Of a stretch of 64,000 nt of DNA, positions 8,426 through 17,558 are shown one piece after another. This DNA is from Sulfuricaulis sp040901545. Lineage in GTDB: Bacteria; Pseudomonadota; Gammaproteobacteria; Acidiferrobacterales; Sulfurifustaceae. A program made the position numbers and the translations under genes. The DNA is taken from contig NZ_JBBDYL010000054.1 of assembly GCF_040901545.1 (NCBI RefSeq), positions 202,878 through 266,877 on the forward strand. The letters run 5' to 3'. Below the pieces are notes generated by a model. That model was not told the origin of the DNA. It did no database searches and worked only from the letters and a program-made list of their open reading frames with translations. Position 1 is the stretch's first letter, and each line of letters starts with the position of its first letter.

Positions 8426-9076
8426 TCAATCTTCCGCAGCGCCCGATTTCTTAAGCAGTTCGGTGATGCGCGTGTAACCGCCGCGAACGGAGATTTTGAG
8501 TGCCGAGTCTCCACGACTGTCCTTCGCGTTGATGTCCGCACCGGCTTCAATCAGCATTTGGATAATATCACCATAACCCTTGTAAGCCGCCGCCATCAGC
8601 GGCGTCTTTCCGCTAATGGTCCGCGTGTTGACGTTCACGCCCTGGCTCAGTAACGACTGCACCACCGCGATGCGCCCCTTGAGAATTGCCGTGAACAAGG
8701 CAGCTGCACCGTGCGCCGTTTTAGAGCGGCCGCTCCGCTCAAGGCCGGTGGGCAGTTTAAGAAACTGGTTGGTAACCGCCATGACAATCAAGGCAACCAG
8801 TCCAAGGAGGCTGATTTGCGGGTCAACGCCAAATTCGTTGGCAACTTCCTCCGGCAGGTTGGCGCCGATGGCGAGGAACACGATTACAAGAATGAGCGTG
8901 AACTTGAGATACTTGATCAGCGCTACGGCGATGACTGCTATCAGCCCGCCGAGAAAAAACCTCCGGTCGAAATTGACCCATTCCGTCCACTCGCTCGGCA
9001 AGTTGGCGCCGAGCGAGAGCAGAACGACGATAATAACGAGACCCCAGTCACGCGGCGTTTCTTTTAAGATAACCAC
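8426..9076 (-). CDS. Membrane protein with C-terminal ankyrin repeats
   Basis: The 216-residue protein has four predicted membrane segments in its first half (about 11-25, 40-57, 58-73 and 88-105), then three ankyrin repeats from about residue 124 to the end (GKTPLMAAAYKGYGDIIQML, GADINAKDSRGDSALKISVRGGY). The membrane half is itself an internal duplication: SLGANLPSEW...LGGLIAVIAVALIKYLKF is repeated as AIGANLPEEV...LGLVALIVMAVTNQFLKL. It probably anchors a protein-binding ankyrin module at the inner membrane; the partner is unknown. The start is GTG at 9076 with AAGGGG upstream. It stands alone between a terminator and a 154-base gap with no recognised feature. Confidence 0.75.
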   Translation of the reverse strand: MVILKETPRDWGLVIIVVLLSLGANLPSEWTEWVNFDRRFFLGGLIAVIAVALIKYLKFTLILVIVFLAIGANLPEEVANEFGVDPQISLLGLVALIVMAVTNQFLKLPTGLERSGRSKTAHGAAALFTAILKGRIAVVQSLLSQGVNVNTRTISGKTPLMAAAYKGYGDIIQMLIEAGADINAKDSRGDSALKISVRGGYTRITELLKKSGAAED

Positions 9077-9230
9077 AAAATCAATCCCCTTATATCCATG
9101 TGTTGGCGATGGCGGCTGTCACCCGTAACCGCATGGAGTCGCCTGTCATTAAGTCTAGATGCATTTTTCAATCTTTGAAGCGCGAATAAAATTGGCGTTC
9201 TTCGCGGATAATCAGCCATAAATCAGCGTT

Positions 9231-9920
9231 TCATTTAACCACATCCTTGGAGAATACCTGTTTCAGCCAGTTTGCAACGTCCCGAATTTCATCCGTTACC
9301 ACCGAATGGCCGGTCGCGTATTCGTGCCAGGTCAACGTCAGACCGTGTGCCGTCATGATCTCCCGGGCCGACTCCGCCATGGAGAACGGTATCATCTGAT
9401 CTTCCGTCCCATGTGCCATAAAAATCGGCACCCGCTCATTGGCATGGTGAATCTCAGCCATCAGGCTCTTGGCAAACGGCACCGGTGCTGAAAGCGATAA
9501 AATTCCGGCCAGCGGTTCAGGATAGTGTAAACCGGTCAGCAAGGCTACTGTTCCGCCTTGCGAAAAGCCCGCCAGAACGATTTGGTCACAAGGAATGCCG
9601 CCCTGCTTTTGTTCCGCAATCAGGCTTTGCAGTATTTTTTCCGATTCAAGAATGTGATTGCGGTTCTGTTCGATACCGTTTTCTGTCATGGCGATGTCGT
9701 ACCAGGCGCGCATGACATAACCGCCATTGATGGTCACCGGTCGAAAAGGTGCGTGAGGAAACACGAACCGCAGCGCCGGTCGTGGCGGCAATCGCAATTC
9801 CGGCACGAGGGCTTCAAAATCGTGCCCATCCGCGCCCAGACCATGCAGCCAAATAATACTGGCGGCCGGCGCAGATCCCGTTTCAAGGACGATGGGGGGT
9901 TCGTGCGTCGATTTATCCAT
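9231..9920 (-). CDS. Carboxylesterase/phospholipase of the alpha/beta-hydrolase fold (EstB type)
   Basis: The protein starts best at the ATG at 9920, which follows the queD stop by seven bases and has GAGGAG upstream; the frame's longer start at 9971 lies inside queD. About 229 residues. It shows SIIWLHGLGADGHDFEALVPEL near the N-terminus, the nucleophile elbow GFSQGG, the acid region MAHGTEDQMIPF and the histidine in EYATGHSV. These define the bacterial carboxylesterase and acyl-protein-thioesterase group. It hydrolyses short acyl esters in the cytosol; the natural substrate is unknown. It is co-transcribed with queD without any clear metabolic link. Confidence 0.88.
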   Translation of the reverse strand: MDKSTHEPPIVLETGSAPAASIIWLHGLGADGHDFEALVPELRLPPRPALRFVFPHAPFRPVTINGGYVMRAWYDIAMTENGIEQNRNHILESEKILQSLIAEQKQGGIPCDQIVLAGFSQGGTVALLTGLHYPEPLAGILSLSAPVPFAKSLMAEIHHANERVPIFMAHGTEDQMIPFSMAESAREIMTAHGLTLTWHEYATGHSVVTDEIRDVANWLKQVFSKDVVK

Positions 9921-9927
9921 ATACCGG

Positions 9928-10287
9928 TCACTCCTCTCCGCGATAGGCGCAACCCGCCGCGCAGGTTTCATGGACGCGGACTTCAGACAATTGGGGCAAC
10001 CGGGGTTTCAGCCGCTGCCAGATCCAGCGGGCAATATTTTCACTGGTTGGATTTTCAAGGCCTTTGACCTCGTTTAAATAATGATGGTCCAGCTGTTCAA
10101 AAAGCGGTTGGAAAGCCCGGGAGATATCGGCGAAATCCATGATCCATCCGGTCTTTTCCTCCACCGGTCCGGCAACGCGGATTTCGATCCGGAATGAATG
10201 GCCATGCAACCGCCGGCATTTATGATTTTCAGCAACATTCGGCAGCAAATGTGCCGCCTCAATAGTAATAAACTTGAATATTTCCAC
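9928..10287 (-). CDS. queD: 6-carboxy-5,6,7,8-tetrahydropterin synthase
   Basis: QueD converts 7,8-dihydroneopterin triphosphate to 6-carboxytetrahydropterin in the route to preQ0 and queuosine. The 119-residue protein has AAHLLP with the first zinc histidine, the segment CRRLHGHSF with the catalytic cysteine and two more zinc histidines, the aspartate-histidine region EQLDHHYLNE, and the C-terminal HETCAAGCAY typical of QueD rather than eukaryotic PTPS. A QueF domain for the last step to preQ1 lies 36 kb away in a fusion gene. queD is divergent from the sulfurtransferase gene. Confidence 0.94.
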   Translation of the reverse strand: MEIFKFITIEAAHLLPNVAENHKCRRLHGHSFRIEIRVAGPVEEKTGWIMDFADISRAFQPLFEQLDHHYLNEVKGLENPTSENIARWIWQRLKPRLPQLSEVRVHETCAAGCAYRGEE

Positions 10288-10441
10288 GAGTATGATCTGC
10301 CGACTTTAGACCGGTCAGTTTAGCCGCTTTCATGTGTTCCGGATACCATGAACCGGACACTCGCGATCGGCGTTGCTCAACGTTAGAATATTCACGCAAT
10401 CCATTTCATCCAACAGCCGCCACTCATTGCTTAGAGGAATC

Positions 10442-11257
10442 ATGACCAAACAATCATTGCCGCTTATCATGGAACCGAAGGAGCTTGAAAAACAACTCGG
10501 CGCGGAAAACCTGTTGGTTGTGGACGTGTCACGGTCTGAAATCTACGACCAGGGACATATCCCCGGCGCCGCGCATATCGATTACGCACAAATCATTGCG
10601 GCCCGACCGCCTGCGATGGGCGAGTTGCCGAGCGAACCTCAATTGAGCGATGTATTCAGTTCCATCGGCATGCGGCCGGAGAATCATGTTGTGGCTTATG
10701 ACAATGAAGGCGGTGGACGGGCTTCACGATTGCTCTGGACGCTGGACGTCGTGGGCCATGCGAGCAAATCGCTGTTAAACGGCGGCTGGCAAGCGTGGGT
10801 AAACGACGATTTGCCGATCAGCACCGACCCTGTTTTGCGCCCGCGCAGCCAATATCCGGTCACTTTTCTGGATGCAGCGGTGGCTGACAAAAGCTATATC
10901 ATGAATCACCTGAAAGATCCCGGCGTGGTTATCCTCGACGCACGCACGCAGGCGGAATACAGCGGCGAACTCAAGCGTGCCAACCGCACCGGTCATATAC
11001 CCGGAGCAGTCAATTTCGAATGGACTCAGGCGATCGATCAAGCGAACAGCCTGCGTCTGAAATCGGAGGAAGAATTAAGACAAGCTTTGTCACAGATTGG
11101 CGTGACACCGGACAAAGAGGTTATCGCTTACTGTCACACCCATCATCGCTCCGCACACACCTATATCGTTCTAAAAAATCTGGGCTACACCCGCATTAGG
11201 GGCTATCCCGGTTCATGGTCTGAATGGGGCAACATAACCGAAACACCGGTTGAATAA
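10442..11257 (+). CDS. Two-domain sulfurtransferase (rhodanese)
   Basis: The ATG at 10442 with AGAGG just upstream gives 271 residues, better than the longer frame from 10373. There are two rhodanese domains. The first (about 10-125) lacks the catalytic cysteine, having YDNEGGGRAS at that place, as expected for the inert N-terminal domain. The second (about 148-265) has the active loop CHTHHRS. The loop is neither the CGSGV of mercaptopyruvate enzymes nor classic CRKGVT, so thiosulfate or another persulfide donor is likely but not fixed by sequence. It is cytosolic, without a signal peptide. Confidence 0.9.
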   Translation: MTKQSLPLIMEPKELEKQLGAENLLVVDVSRSEIYDQGHIPGAAHIDYAQIIAARPPAMGELPSEPQLSDVFSSIGMRPENHVVAYDNEGGGRASRLLWTLDVVGHASKSLLNGGWQAWVNDDLPISTDPVLRPRSQYPVTFLDAAVADKSYIMNHLKDPGVVILDARTQAEYSGELKRANRTGHIPGAVNFEWTQAIDQANSLRLKSEEELRQALSQIGVTPDKEVIAYCHTHHRSAHTYIVLKNLGYTRIRGYPGSWSEWGNITETPVE

Positions 11258-11486
11258 TTGCTGTATTCGACCATTTATTAGCGATTTACTCTGTTTTTTT
11301 CCGCAGTTAAGTTGAGGATTACTTCGTGTCGGTACAATAGTGTATACACGCCATTATTTCATGAGACTGTACACGGTTGACAATTGGCACAAGTGAAACT
11401 GACACACAGCCTTTGGCTAATTCGATAATGTAAATATTAATGTTACAATTCAGTTTTGGCTGCGTTCGTGAAAAAAGACCCGGCTT

Positions 11487-11933
11487 ATGAAAAACAATAC
11501 CTGGATTTTGGTGGCCCACCGCAGCGGCGCGCGTCTGTTTGAAAACAAAGGTCCGGGCAGGGGTTTGAGCCTGGTCTCCGACATACCGCATCCCGAGGGA
11601 CGGTTGAAGAATAAAGATATCGGCGCCGACAGACCCGGACGCAGTTTCGACAGCCGGGGCCAGAGTCGACACGCATTAAGCTCGGAACAGGAGCCCACCG
11701 CGCATCTGGCAGAGCAATTTGCCAAACAATTAAGCACAATGTTGGATGATGGACGCAACCAACAACGCTACACAAGACTCGTGCTGGTAGCTGAACCGCG
11801 TTTCCTCGGAAATTTGCGTGCCGCTTTGAGTTCCACCACGGCTGCCCTCGTGACCGCAACCGTTGGCAAGGATCTGGGCGGCGTAGAACCGCATTTTCTG
11901 CCCAAGCACCTGTCTGACTTCGTCCGTCTCTGA
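11487..11933 (+). CDS. Host attachment protein family (AtsE-like)
   Basis: The 148-residue protein begins WILVAHRSGARLFENKGPGRGLSLVSDIPHPEGRLKNKDI and continues with GRSFDS, an acidic helix AEQFAKQLS and LVLVAEPRFLGNLRAAL. This is the pattern of the family first named for attachment to host cells in Agrobacterium, related in fold to the eRF1/Baeckenstrass group. In free-living bacteria its role is unknown and the name should not be taken as evidence of a host. No signal peptide or membrane segment. It stands between two plus-strand genes with gaps of 229 and 149 bases. Confidence 0.75.
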   Translation: MKNNTWILVAHRSGARLFENKGPGRGLSLVSDIPHPEGRLKNKDIGADRPGRSFDSRGQSRHALSSEQEPTAHLAEQFAKQLSTMLDDGRNQQRYTRLVLVAEPRFLGNLRAALSSTTAALVTATVGKDLGGVEPHFLPKHLSDFVRL

Positions 11934-12082
11934 GTTCCAACCCCCAGGGACAGGCGTTTCCCGCAATAAATGCAAGGCGCTTACTCAGTGAGTGAAGCTG
12001 TTCGCGCGCCCGGTCAAATGGCCGCCCCAGAATCTACTAGACTTAAAAATACATGCACGCAAGACCGTAACGCAACGCATCC

Positions 12083-14332
12083 ATGGACCATCGTCAACGA
12101 TTGGCAGATGACCTCCTGCTGCTTCGGGAGAAGGCTTCGCGCTACGCGCTGTATGGCGTTTACATTGCCAGCGCCAGTGTTGTGATTGCGTCGTCGCTGG
12201 TCAGCTATGTCATGGTCGGTGACATCTCCATAGAAGGCATCATCCTCGCCCAGTCCTCCAATATCGCGTTATGGACGGTGGACAGCATGCCCTTTGTCTT
12301 TGCCATGTGGGGGCAATACGCCAGCTACCGGATGGCGCGCGAAGCCAACGATCTGGTGCAAAACAAGACGCAGTCGCTCCGCGAAGCCTTGACGCAGGCC
12401 AATTTTACGAGCCAGGCCAAAAGCGACTTCTTCGCGAAAATGAGCCATGAATTGCGTACACCCATCAACGGGATTATCGGCATGAGCGATTTGATGCTCG
12501 AAACAAAATTGTCAGGTGAACAGCGCCGACATGCTGAAATCATAAAATCGTCCGCGAGCGGGTTACTGACTTTAATCAATGATCTCCTGGACTTTTCCAA
12601 GATTGAGTCGGGCAAACTGGAACTGGAGGAAATCGAATTCGACCTGCGTGATTGCATTGAAAAATCGGTGGCCTTGCTGACGCAGCAGGCGGCCATCAAA
12701 GGTCTTACGCTCACAAATCTTATTCAGCCGGACATGCCGAGCCGTTTGCTCGGCGATCCGGGAAGATTAAGACAGATCATCATCAATCTTCTGGGAAATG
12801 CCATAAAATTCACGCACCACGGAGAGATTGTCCTGAGCGTGAAGCAACTCCCCGAAGCATCCTCCAAACACATACGATTGCAAATCGAAATAGCCGATAC
12901 CGGGGTGGGCATATCGGAAAAGGATCAGTTACGGCTTTTTCAACCTTACAACCAGGCCAAAGCCTCGACTGCCCGCCGTTATGGCGGCACGGGTCTGGGA
13001 CTGGCCATCACCAAAGAACTGGTCGAAGCCATGGGCGGGAAGATTGGCGTGAAGAGCGAGGCGGGCAAGGGCAGTATCTTCTGGTTCGCCGTCAATCTGC
13101 AAAAACCTGCTGTCATAAGCGCTGCGCCGCCGCCCGCCCGGGTCGATCTGAAGGGCCTGCGCGTGCTGGTCGCCGATGGCAATATCCCGGCGCGCGTCAA
13201 TCTTGTCGAGCAGCTCAAATCACTGGGAATGGAAGTGCAATCCATCGGCAATGGAAATGCCGCCCTGCAAATGATCCGCTCGGCAGCGGATACCGATTAT
13301 CGATTCGATCTGGTGATGGTGGACATGTTCCTGCCTAATTTGAACGGCGAGGAGCTGGGCCGCGAGGTTAAGTCGCATCCGGAAATGCGGGACACGGTAC
13401 TCGTCATGATGACCTCTGCCGGCGTACGCGGCGACGCGCAGCGACTCAACCAAATCGGTTTCTCGGGCTATTTCGGCAAGCACATCCCTCCTGAAGATTT
13501 GCACGATATGTTGAAGGCGGTGATGGTGACACGGGGCATGGATGAAACCGAACGCCAGCGGTCGGGTCTGGTCACCAAATACACGCTGTCCGAAATCCGC
13601 CGGAAGCATTCCCGCTTGTTGTTGGTGGAAGACAGCCCGGTCAATCGGGAGATCACGATAAATATGCTGTCAAAACTCGGCTTTGAAACGGATGTGGCCG
13701 AATCAGGACATGCCGCCATCGAGGCTGCGCGCAAGCACTCATACGGGCTAATCCTGATGGACATGCATCTCCCGGACATCAGCGGCATCGAGGTCATCGA
13801 GGCGATTCACGGGCTTTCCGCGGCGCATGCCAAAGCATCCGTTATCGTACTGACCGCCGGCGCAACGGAAGCGGAAGAGGCACGCTGTCGGTCATTAGGG
13901 GTCAAGCATTTTCTGATCAAGCCCGTGGATAGCAACACTCTTGCAGATGCATTAACGCGCCAGCAATCGATGTCACAACCGTCTTCCGCCGGATTGAATT
14001 CAACACCGTCCGCGCCATCGGGCCAGATGGCCGAGGATAACGACATCAATGCCGATCCGAAACTGGTGGAAATTTTTATCCGGGAAACCACGCAAAGACT
14101 GAAATCACTGCGTCAGGCACTGGCTTCCTCGAACGCCCAGCGCGTGGCGCGCGAGGCACATACCATTAAAAGTTCAAGCGCCTATTTTCAGGCTCACGCA
14201 ATGCACGAAGCGGCGGAAAAACTCGAGAAAATGGCTGACGAAGGACGGCTCGATCAAACCGCACCGGTAATAGAAATACTTGAAGACGCTTATTCCAGCC
14301 TGCGATCTCGCCTGCAGAAAGAGGCGATTTAA
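12083..14332 (+). CDS. Hybrid sensor histidine kinase (TM-HisKA-HATPase-REC-REC-HPt)
   Basis: This 749-residue protein carries a whole phosphorelay. Two N-terminal membrane helices (about 22-45 and 55-80) have almost no periplasmic loop, so it probably senses a membrane or cytosolic signal. Then come HisKA with FAKMSHELRTP (His122), a HATPase with N box NLLGNAIKF and DTGVGIS and GGTGLGL boxes, a first receiver with VMVDMFLPN, a second receiver with LLLVEDSPVNR and LMDMHLPD, and a C-terminal HPt domain with AREAHTIKSSSAYF. The order is BarA/ArcB-like, but HAMP and PAS domains are missing. No response regulator is adjacent. The gene converges on and overlaps the aminotransferase by four bases. 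Confidence 0.93.
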   Translation: MDHRQRLADDLLLLREKASRYALYGVYIASASVVIASSLVSYVMVGDISIEGIILAQSSNIALWTVDSMPFVFAMWGQYASYRMAREANDLVQNKTQSLREALTQANFTSQAKSDFFAKMSHELRTPINGIIGMSDLMLETKLSGEQRRHAEIIKSSASGLLTLINDLLDFSKIESGKLELEEIEFDLRDCIEKSVALLTQQAAIKGLTLTNLIQPDMPSRLLGDPGRLRQIIINLLGNAIKFTHHGEIVLSVKQLPEASSKHIRLQIEIADTGVGISEKDQLRLFQPYNQAKASTARRYGGTGLGLAITKELVEAMGGKIGVKSEAGKGSIFWFAVNLQKPAVISAAPPPARVDLKGLRVLVADGNIPARVNLVEQLKSLGMEVQSIGNGNAALQMIRSAADTDYRFDLVMVDMFLPNLNGEELGREVKSHPEMRDTVLVMMTSAGVRGDAQRLNQIGFSGYFGKHIPPEDLHDMLKAVMVTRGMDETERQRSGLVTKYTLSEIRRKHSRLLLVEDSPVNREITINMLSKLGFETDVAESGHAAIEAARKHSYGLILMDMHLPDISGIEVIEAIHGLSAAHAKASVIVLTAGATEAEEARCRSLGVKHFLIKPVDSNTLADALTRQQSMSQPSSAGLNSTPSAPSGQMAEDNDINADPKLVEIFIRETTQRLKSLRQALASSNAQRVAREAHTIKSSSAYFQAHAMHEAAEKLEKMADEGRLDQTAPVIEILEDAYSSLRSRLQKEAI

Positions 14333-15486
14333 TTTGTCCTAAGATATTTGCGGAGGCGTGATACGCCTTCACGCAGGTTCTCAATGGTATTGGCGTAGGA
14401 AAACCGTACATGCTGTGACGCTCGATGACGGCCAAAATCCACACCCGGTGTAATCGCCACCCCGGTACGTTCAAGAAGGTCGAGTGCAAATGCCTGACTG
14501 TCGTGAGAAAAGCGGGAACAATCTGCATACAAATAAAACGCGCCTTGCGGTTTTACCGGAATGATAAACCCCAGCTCGAGCAATGCAGGATAAAGGAAAT
14601 CACGCCGTTCAAGAAAGATTTTCCGGCGCATTTCCAATTCGAGCTGTACCGAAGGGGTGAATGCCGCCAGCGCCGCATGTTGCGCCAAGGTACTTGATGC
14701 CAGAAAAATATTCTGAGCCAGTTTATCAATCGCCGGGATGTATGATGCCGGAGAAACCAGCCAACCCAGGCGCCAACCCGTCATACCGCTGTATTTTGAA
14801 AAACTGTTCACCACAAATACATCCGCCGAATGAGATAACACCGTGACGGCTTCATTCTCGTATACCAGTCCGTGATAGATTTCATCAACGATCAGCACGC
14901 CACCCAGCCGCTCCACCGTCTTCACGATCTCCGCCATTTCATCGGTTGGAATCAGCGTGCCGGTGGGATTCGACGGCGAGGCCAGCAGGACCGCCACCGA
15001 ACGCTCCGTCCAGTGACGTTGAATCAGTCCGGCATTCAGTTGATACCCCGTCGAGGCCTCCACCGGAATGGCAGTGGCATCGCCCTCGAAAAGCCGAACA
15101 AAATGCCGGTTACACGGATATCCGGGATCGGCCATCAATACCTGATCACCGGGATTGATCAGCGCCGCCATAATCAGCTGCAGGGCTCCCGACGCGCCTG
15201 GCGTGACGGCAATTCTGTCAATTTCAGGCCTGACGTCAGCCGGATAACCCGCTGCGATCGCGGCGCGCAACGCGGGTATCCCCAGAGCCGGGGTGTAATG
15301 GGTGTGTCCGGCTTTTAACGCCTCGATTCCCGCTTGCACGATGCCCGGTGCCGTCGGAAAGTCCGGCTCGCCGATCTCCATGTGGATGATCGAACGTCCC
15401 TGCGCTTCCATGGCGCGGGCGCGGGCCAGGATATCCATGACGTAAAACGGTTCGATCCGCGCCAAGCGATCAGCTATGGGTTTCAT
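14329..15486 (-). CDS. PLP-dependent aminotransferase, class I/II
   Basis: From the ATG at 15486 (MKPIADRLARIEPF) the protein is about 385 residues. It has fold-type I features: GEPDFPTAPG at the N-terminus, HYTPALGIPALRAAIA, NPGDQVLMADPGYP, the SPSNPTGTLIP loop, DEIYHGLVYE and the Schiff-base lysine in NSFSKYSGMTGWRLGW. It should transfer amino groups between an amino acid and a 2-oxo acid; aspartate, alanine or aromatic substrates cannot be distinguished here. An in-frame start 10 codons upstream (15516) is possible. Its TAA overlaps the stop of the convergent histidine kinase. Confidence 0.88.
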   Translation of the reverse strand: MKPIADRLARIEPFYVMDILARARAMEAQGRSIIHMEIGEPDFPTAPGIVQAGIEALKAGHTHYTPALGIPALRAAIAAGYPADVRPEIDRIAVTPGASGALQLIMAALINPGDQVLMADPGYPCNRHFVRLFEGDATAIPVEASTGYQLNAGLIQRHWTERSVAVLLASPSNPTGTLIPTDEMAEIVKTVERLGGVLIVDEIYHGLVYENEAVTVLSHSADVFVVNSFSKYSGMTGWRLGWLVSPASYIPAIDKLAQNIFLASSTLAQHAALAAFTPSVQLELEMRRKIFLERRDFLYPALLELGFIIPVKPQGAFYLYADCSRFSHDSQAFALDLLERTGVAITPGVDFGRHRASQHVRFSYANTIENLREGVSRLRKYLRTN

Positions 15487-15621
15487 GAATTGGCCGCCAT
15501 ACCGGTCACCCGGCATGGATAATTACTCGTGGTTGATGTCTGGCGTGACATGGAATCGATTGAAATCACGGCGATGGCGTTAATGTCACACGGGGAAATT
15601 CCCGTGTCTATCCCCGTCCGG

Positions 15622-15650
15622 TTGCTACCCCCGGGAGATTCTGGTATAGA
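15622..15650 (+). promoter_or_regulatory. Sigma70 promoter of dksA with GC-rich discriminator
   Basis: TTGCTA (15622-15627), a 17-base spacer and TATAGA (15645-15650). The bases after the -10 are TGCGCGC, a GC-rich discriminator of the kind found in promoters inhibited by ppGpp and DksA. A palindrome acacggg/cccgtgt lies just upstream at 15588-15607. Predicted start of RNA is near 15657. Confidence 0.6.
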
Positions 15651-15710
15651 TGCGCGCTTAATTTTTTACCCCCATGTCCCGGGGTAATACTATTGTGCAG
15701 GAGTCGAAGC

Positions 15711-16160
15711 ATGCCGGCCAGGAAAAAGAAGGAAAAGGATTTGCCCGTATCTCCCGTTACGGGGATCAGCCCTTACGTCGTAAAAAAGGGCGAGAAATAC
15801 ATGAATAAAAAACAGCATGATCATTTCCGTGCTGTGTTGAATGCCTGGAAAAAAGAGCTGGAGGATGAAATCGCCCGCACCGTGCAGCAAATGCGCGATG
15901 TACCGGAAAATCCTCCCGATCCCAATGACCGGGCAAGCCAGGAAACGGATATGTCGCTCGAATTGCGTTCGCGCGACCGTGAACGGAAACTCATCAAGAA
16001 AATTGACGAAGCGCTCGACCGCATTGACACCGGCGATTACGGTTACTGCGAGGTCTGCGGCGTTGAAATCGGCGTGGAACGGCTTGAGGCCAGACCGACG
16101 GCGGAGCTTTGCATCGACTGCAAAACACTCGATGAAATTCGTGAAAAACAGATGGGTTGA
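15711..16160 (+). CDS. dksA: RNA polymerase-binding transcription factor DksA
   Basis: DksA enters the secondary channel of RNA polymerase and acts with ppGpp. From the ATG at 15711 (AGGAG seven bases upstream) the protein is 149 residues. A basic N-terminus leads into the coiled coil; the tip has DPNDRASQE with Asp70 and Asp73, the two acidic residues needed for activity. The zinc finger is complete (Cys113, Cys116, Cys134, Cys137), so this is the zinc-dependent form. It is followed by pyrC after 66 bases. Its own promoter has a GC-rich discriminator, which suggests feedback. Confidence 0.97.
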   Translation: MPARKKKEKDLPVSPVTGISPYVVKKGEKYMNKKQHDHFRAVLNAWKKELEDEIARTVQQMRDVPENPPDPNDRASQETDMSLELRSRDRERKLIKKIDEALDRIDTGDYGYCEVCGVEIGVERLEARPTAELCIDCKTLDEIREKQMG

Positions 16161-16226
16161 AATCGCTTTGCTTCCCCGATATTTACACCCGACTGCTTCG
16201 CGGTAATTCCAGACATCGAGAAAATC

Positions 16227-17534
16227 TTGCCCAAACTTCTGATCCGCAACGCTCGCATCGTAAACCCGGACGGATCAGTTATTGAGGGCGATCTGTTGTG
16301 CCAAAACGGTGTGGTTGAGCGCATCGCCCCGCATATTACAACCCCCGCGGATGAAACCATCGATGCCGGGGAGAATCTGCTTCTTCCCGGTGTCATTGAC
16401 CCACAGGTGCATTTCCGCGAACCCGGACGGGAACACAAGGAAGACCTTGGCTCCGGTTCGCGTGCCGCCGTGAAAGGCGGCGTCACCAGTTTTCTCGAAA
16501 TGCCCAATACGGACCCGCCCACCACCACTCAACACGCGCTGGACGACAAGCTGCGCCGGGCGGCGGAAAAATGCGTCGCCCATTACGGATTTTTCATCGG
16601 CGCCACGCCGGACAATCTCGATGAAATAAACCAGGCCAAACCTGCTTGCGGGATCAAGATTTTCATGGGCGCGAGCACCGGAAGCTTGCTGGTGGACAAG
16701 GCGGAAGATCTTGAGCGTATTTTCGCCAACGGCAACCGTCTGATCGCCGTGCATGCAGAGGACGAGCAGCGCATACGCACGCGCCGCGAACGATTCAAAA
16801 ATCGCATCGATGTCGCCGCGCATTCCGAAATTCGCGACAACCAGTCCGCGCTCATGGCGACAAAGCTGGCTTTGTCGCTATCCAGGAAATACCGCCGGCG
16901 CTTGCATATCCTCCATCTGTCCACCCGCGAGGAAGTGGAATTGTTGCGCCGGGACAAACCAGACTGGGTTACGGCCGAGGCAATCCCCAATCACTTGTTC
17001 CTGAACATCACTGATTACGCCGATCTGGGAACGCTCGCGCAAATGAACCCGCCTATCCGAAGTGCGAATGATAATGCCGCGCTGTGGCAGGGACTGCACG
17101 AGGGAACAATCGATTTTGTCGCCACGGACCATGCGCCACATACACTCGAAGAAAAGCGAACTCCTTATCCTGATTCTCCTGCCGGCATGCCGGGTGTCGA
17201 GACTTCACTTCCCTTGATGCTCACGGAGGCGAAGGCCGGTCGAGTCACGCTGGCAGAAATCCAGAAATGGATGTGCTCCGGGCCCGCCGAAGCCTATGGG
17301 ATACATAACAAAGGAAAAGTAATTGAAGGATGGGATGCCGATCTGACCATCGTCGGTATGAAACATGCCAAGCCGGTAAAAAACGAGGAAATGTTCACCA
17401 AAGTACGATGGTCGCCTTTTCACGGGCGTATACTTGTCGGGTGGCCGGTCTACACCGTGGTTGGCGGACAAGTGGCGTTCGATAACGGCAAGATCCGAGA
17501 AGGCGTGCACGGACGTCCCTTGGCTTTTAATTAA
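16227..17534 (+). CDS. pyrC: Dihydroorotase (class I)
   Basis: Dihydroorotase closes carbamoyl-aspartate to dihydroorotate in pyrimidine synthesis. The 435-residue protein has GVIDPQVHFREPG, EMPNTDPPTT, GIKIFMGASTGSLLVD with a possible carboxylated-lysine site, HILHLSTREE and the last metal aspartate in FVATDHAPH. In the first motif a glutamine replaces the first histidine of the usual HxH, a feature I recall from one dihydroorotase subfamily, so it need not mean loss of activity. The start appears to be TTG at 16227 with only a weak ribosome site. It lies between dksA and uppP on the plus strand. Confidence 0.88.
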   Translation: MPKLLIRNARIVNPDGSVIEGDLLCQNGVVERIAPHITTPADETIDAGENLLLPGVIDPQVHFREPGREHKEDLGSGSRAAVKGGVTSFLEMPNTDPPTTTQHALDDKLRRAAEKCVAHYGFFIGATPDNLDEINQAKPACGIKIFMGASTGSLLVDKAEDLERIFANGNRLIAVHAEDEQRIRTRRERFKNRIDVAAHSEIRDNQSALMATKLALSLSRKYRRRLHILHLSTREEVELLRRDKPDWVTAEAIPNHLFLNITDYADLGTLAQMNPPIRSANDNAALWQGLHEGTIDFVATDHAPHTLEEKRTPYPDSPAGMPGVETSLPLMLTEAKAGRVTLAEIQKWMCSGPAEAYGIHNKGKVIEGWDADLTIVGMKHAKPVKNEEMFTKVRWSPFHGRILVGWPVYTVVGGQVAFDNGKIREGVHGRPLAFN

Positions 17535-17558
17535 GCTTCAAAAAGCGGAAGCCGCTCC

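Noticed and set aside
7891..8550. Open frames across tRNA-Glu and the hairpin array (for example RGFEPLLPA-type peptides)
   Set aside because: These are translations of a tRNA and of inverted repeats, with no ribosome site. Such peptides are common false genes.
16227..17534. Loss of dihydroorotase activity because glutamine replaces the first metal histidine
   Set aside because: The same DxQVHFREPG motif occurs, as far as I recall, in a dihydroorotase subfamily, so it looks like a subfamily trait.
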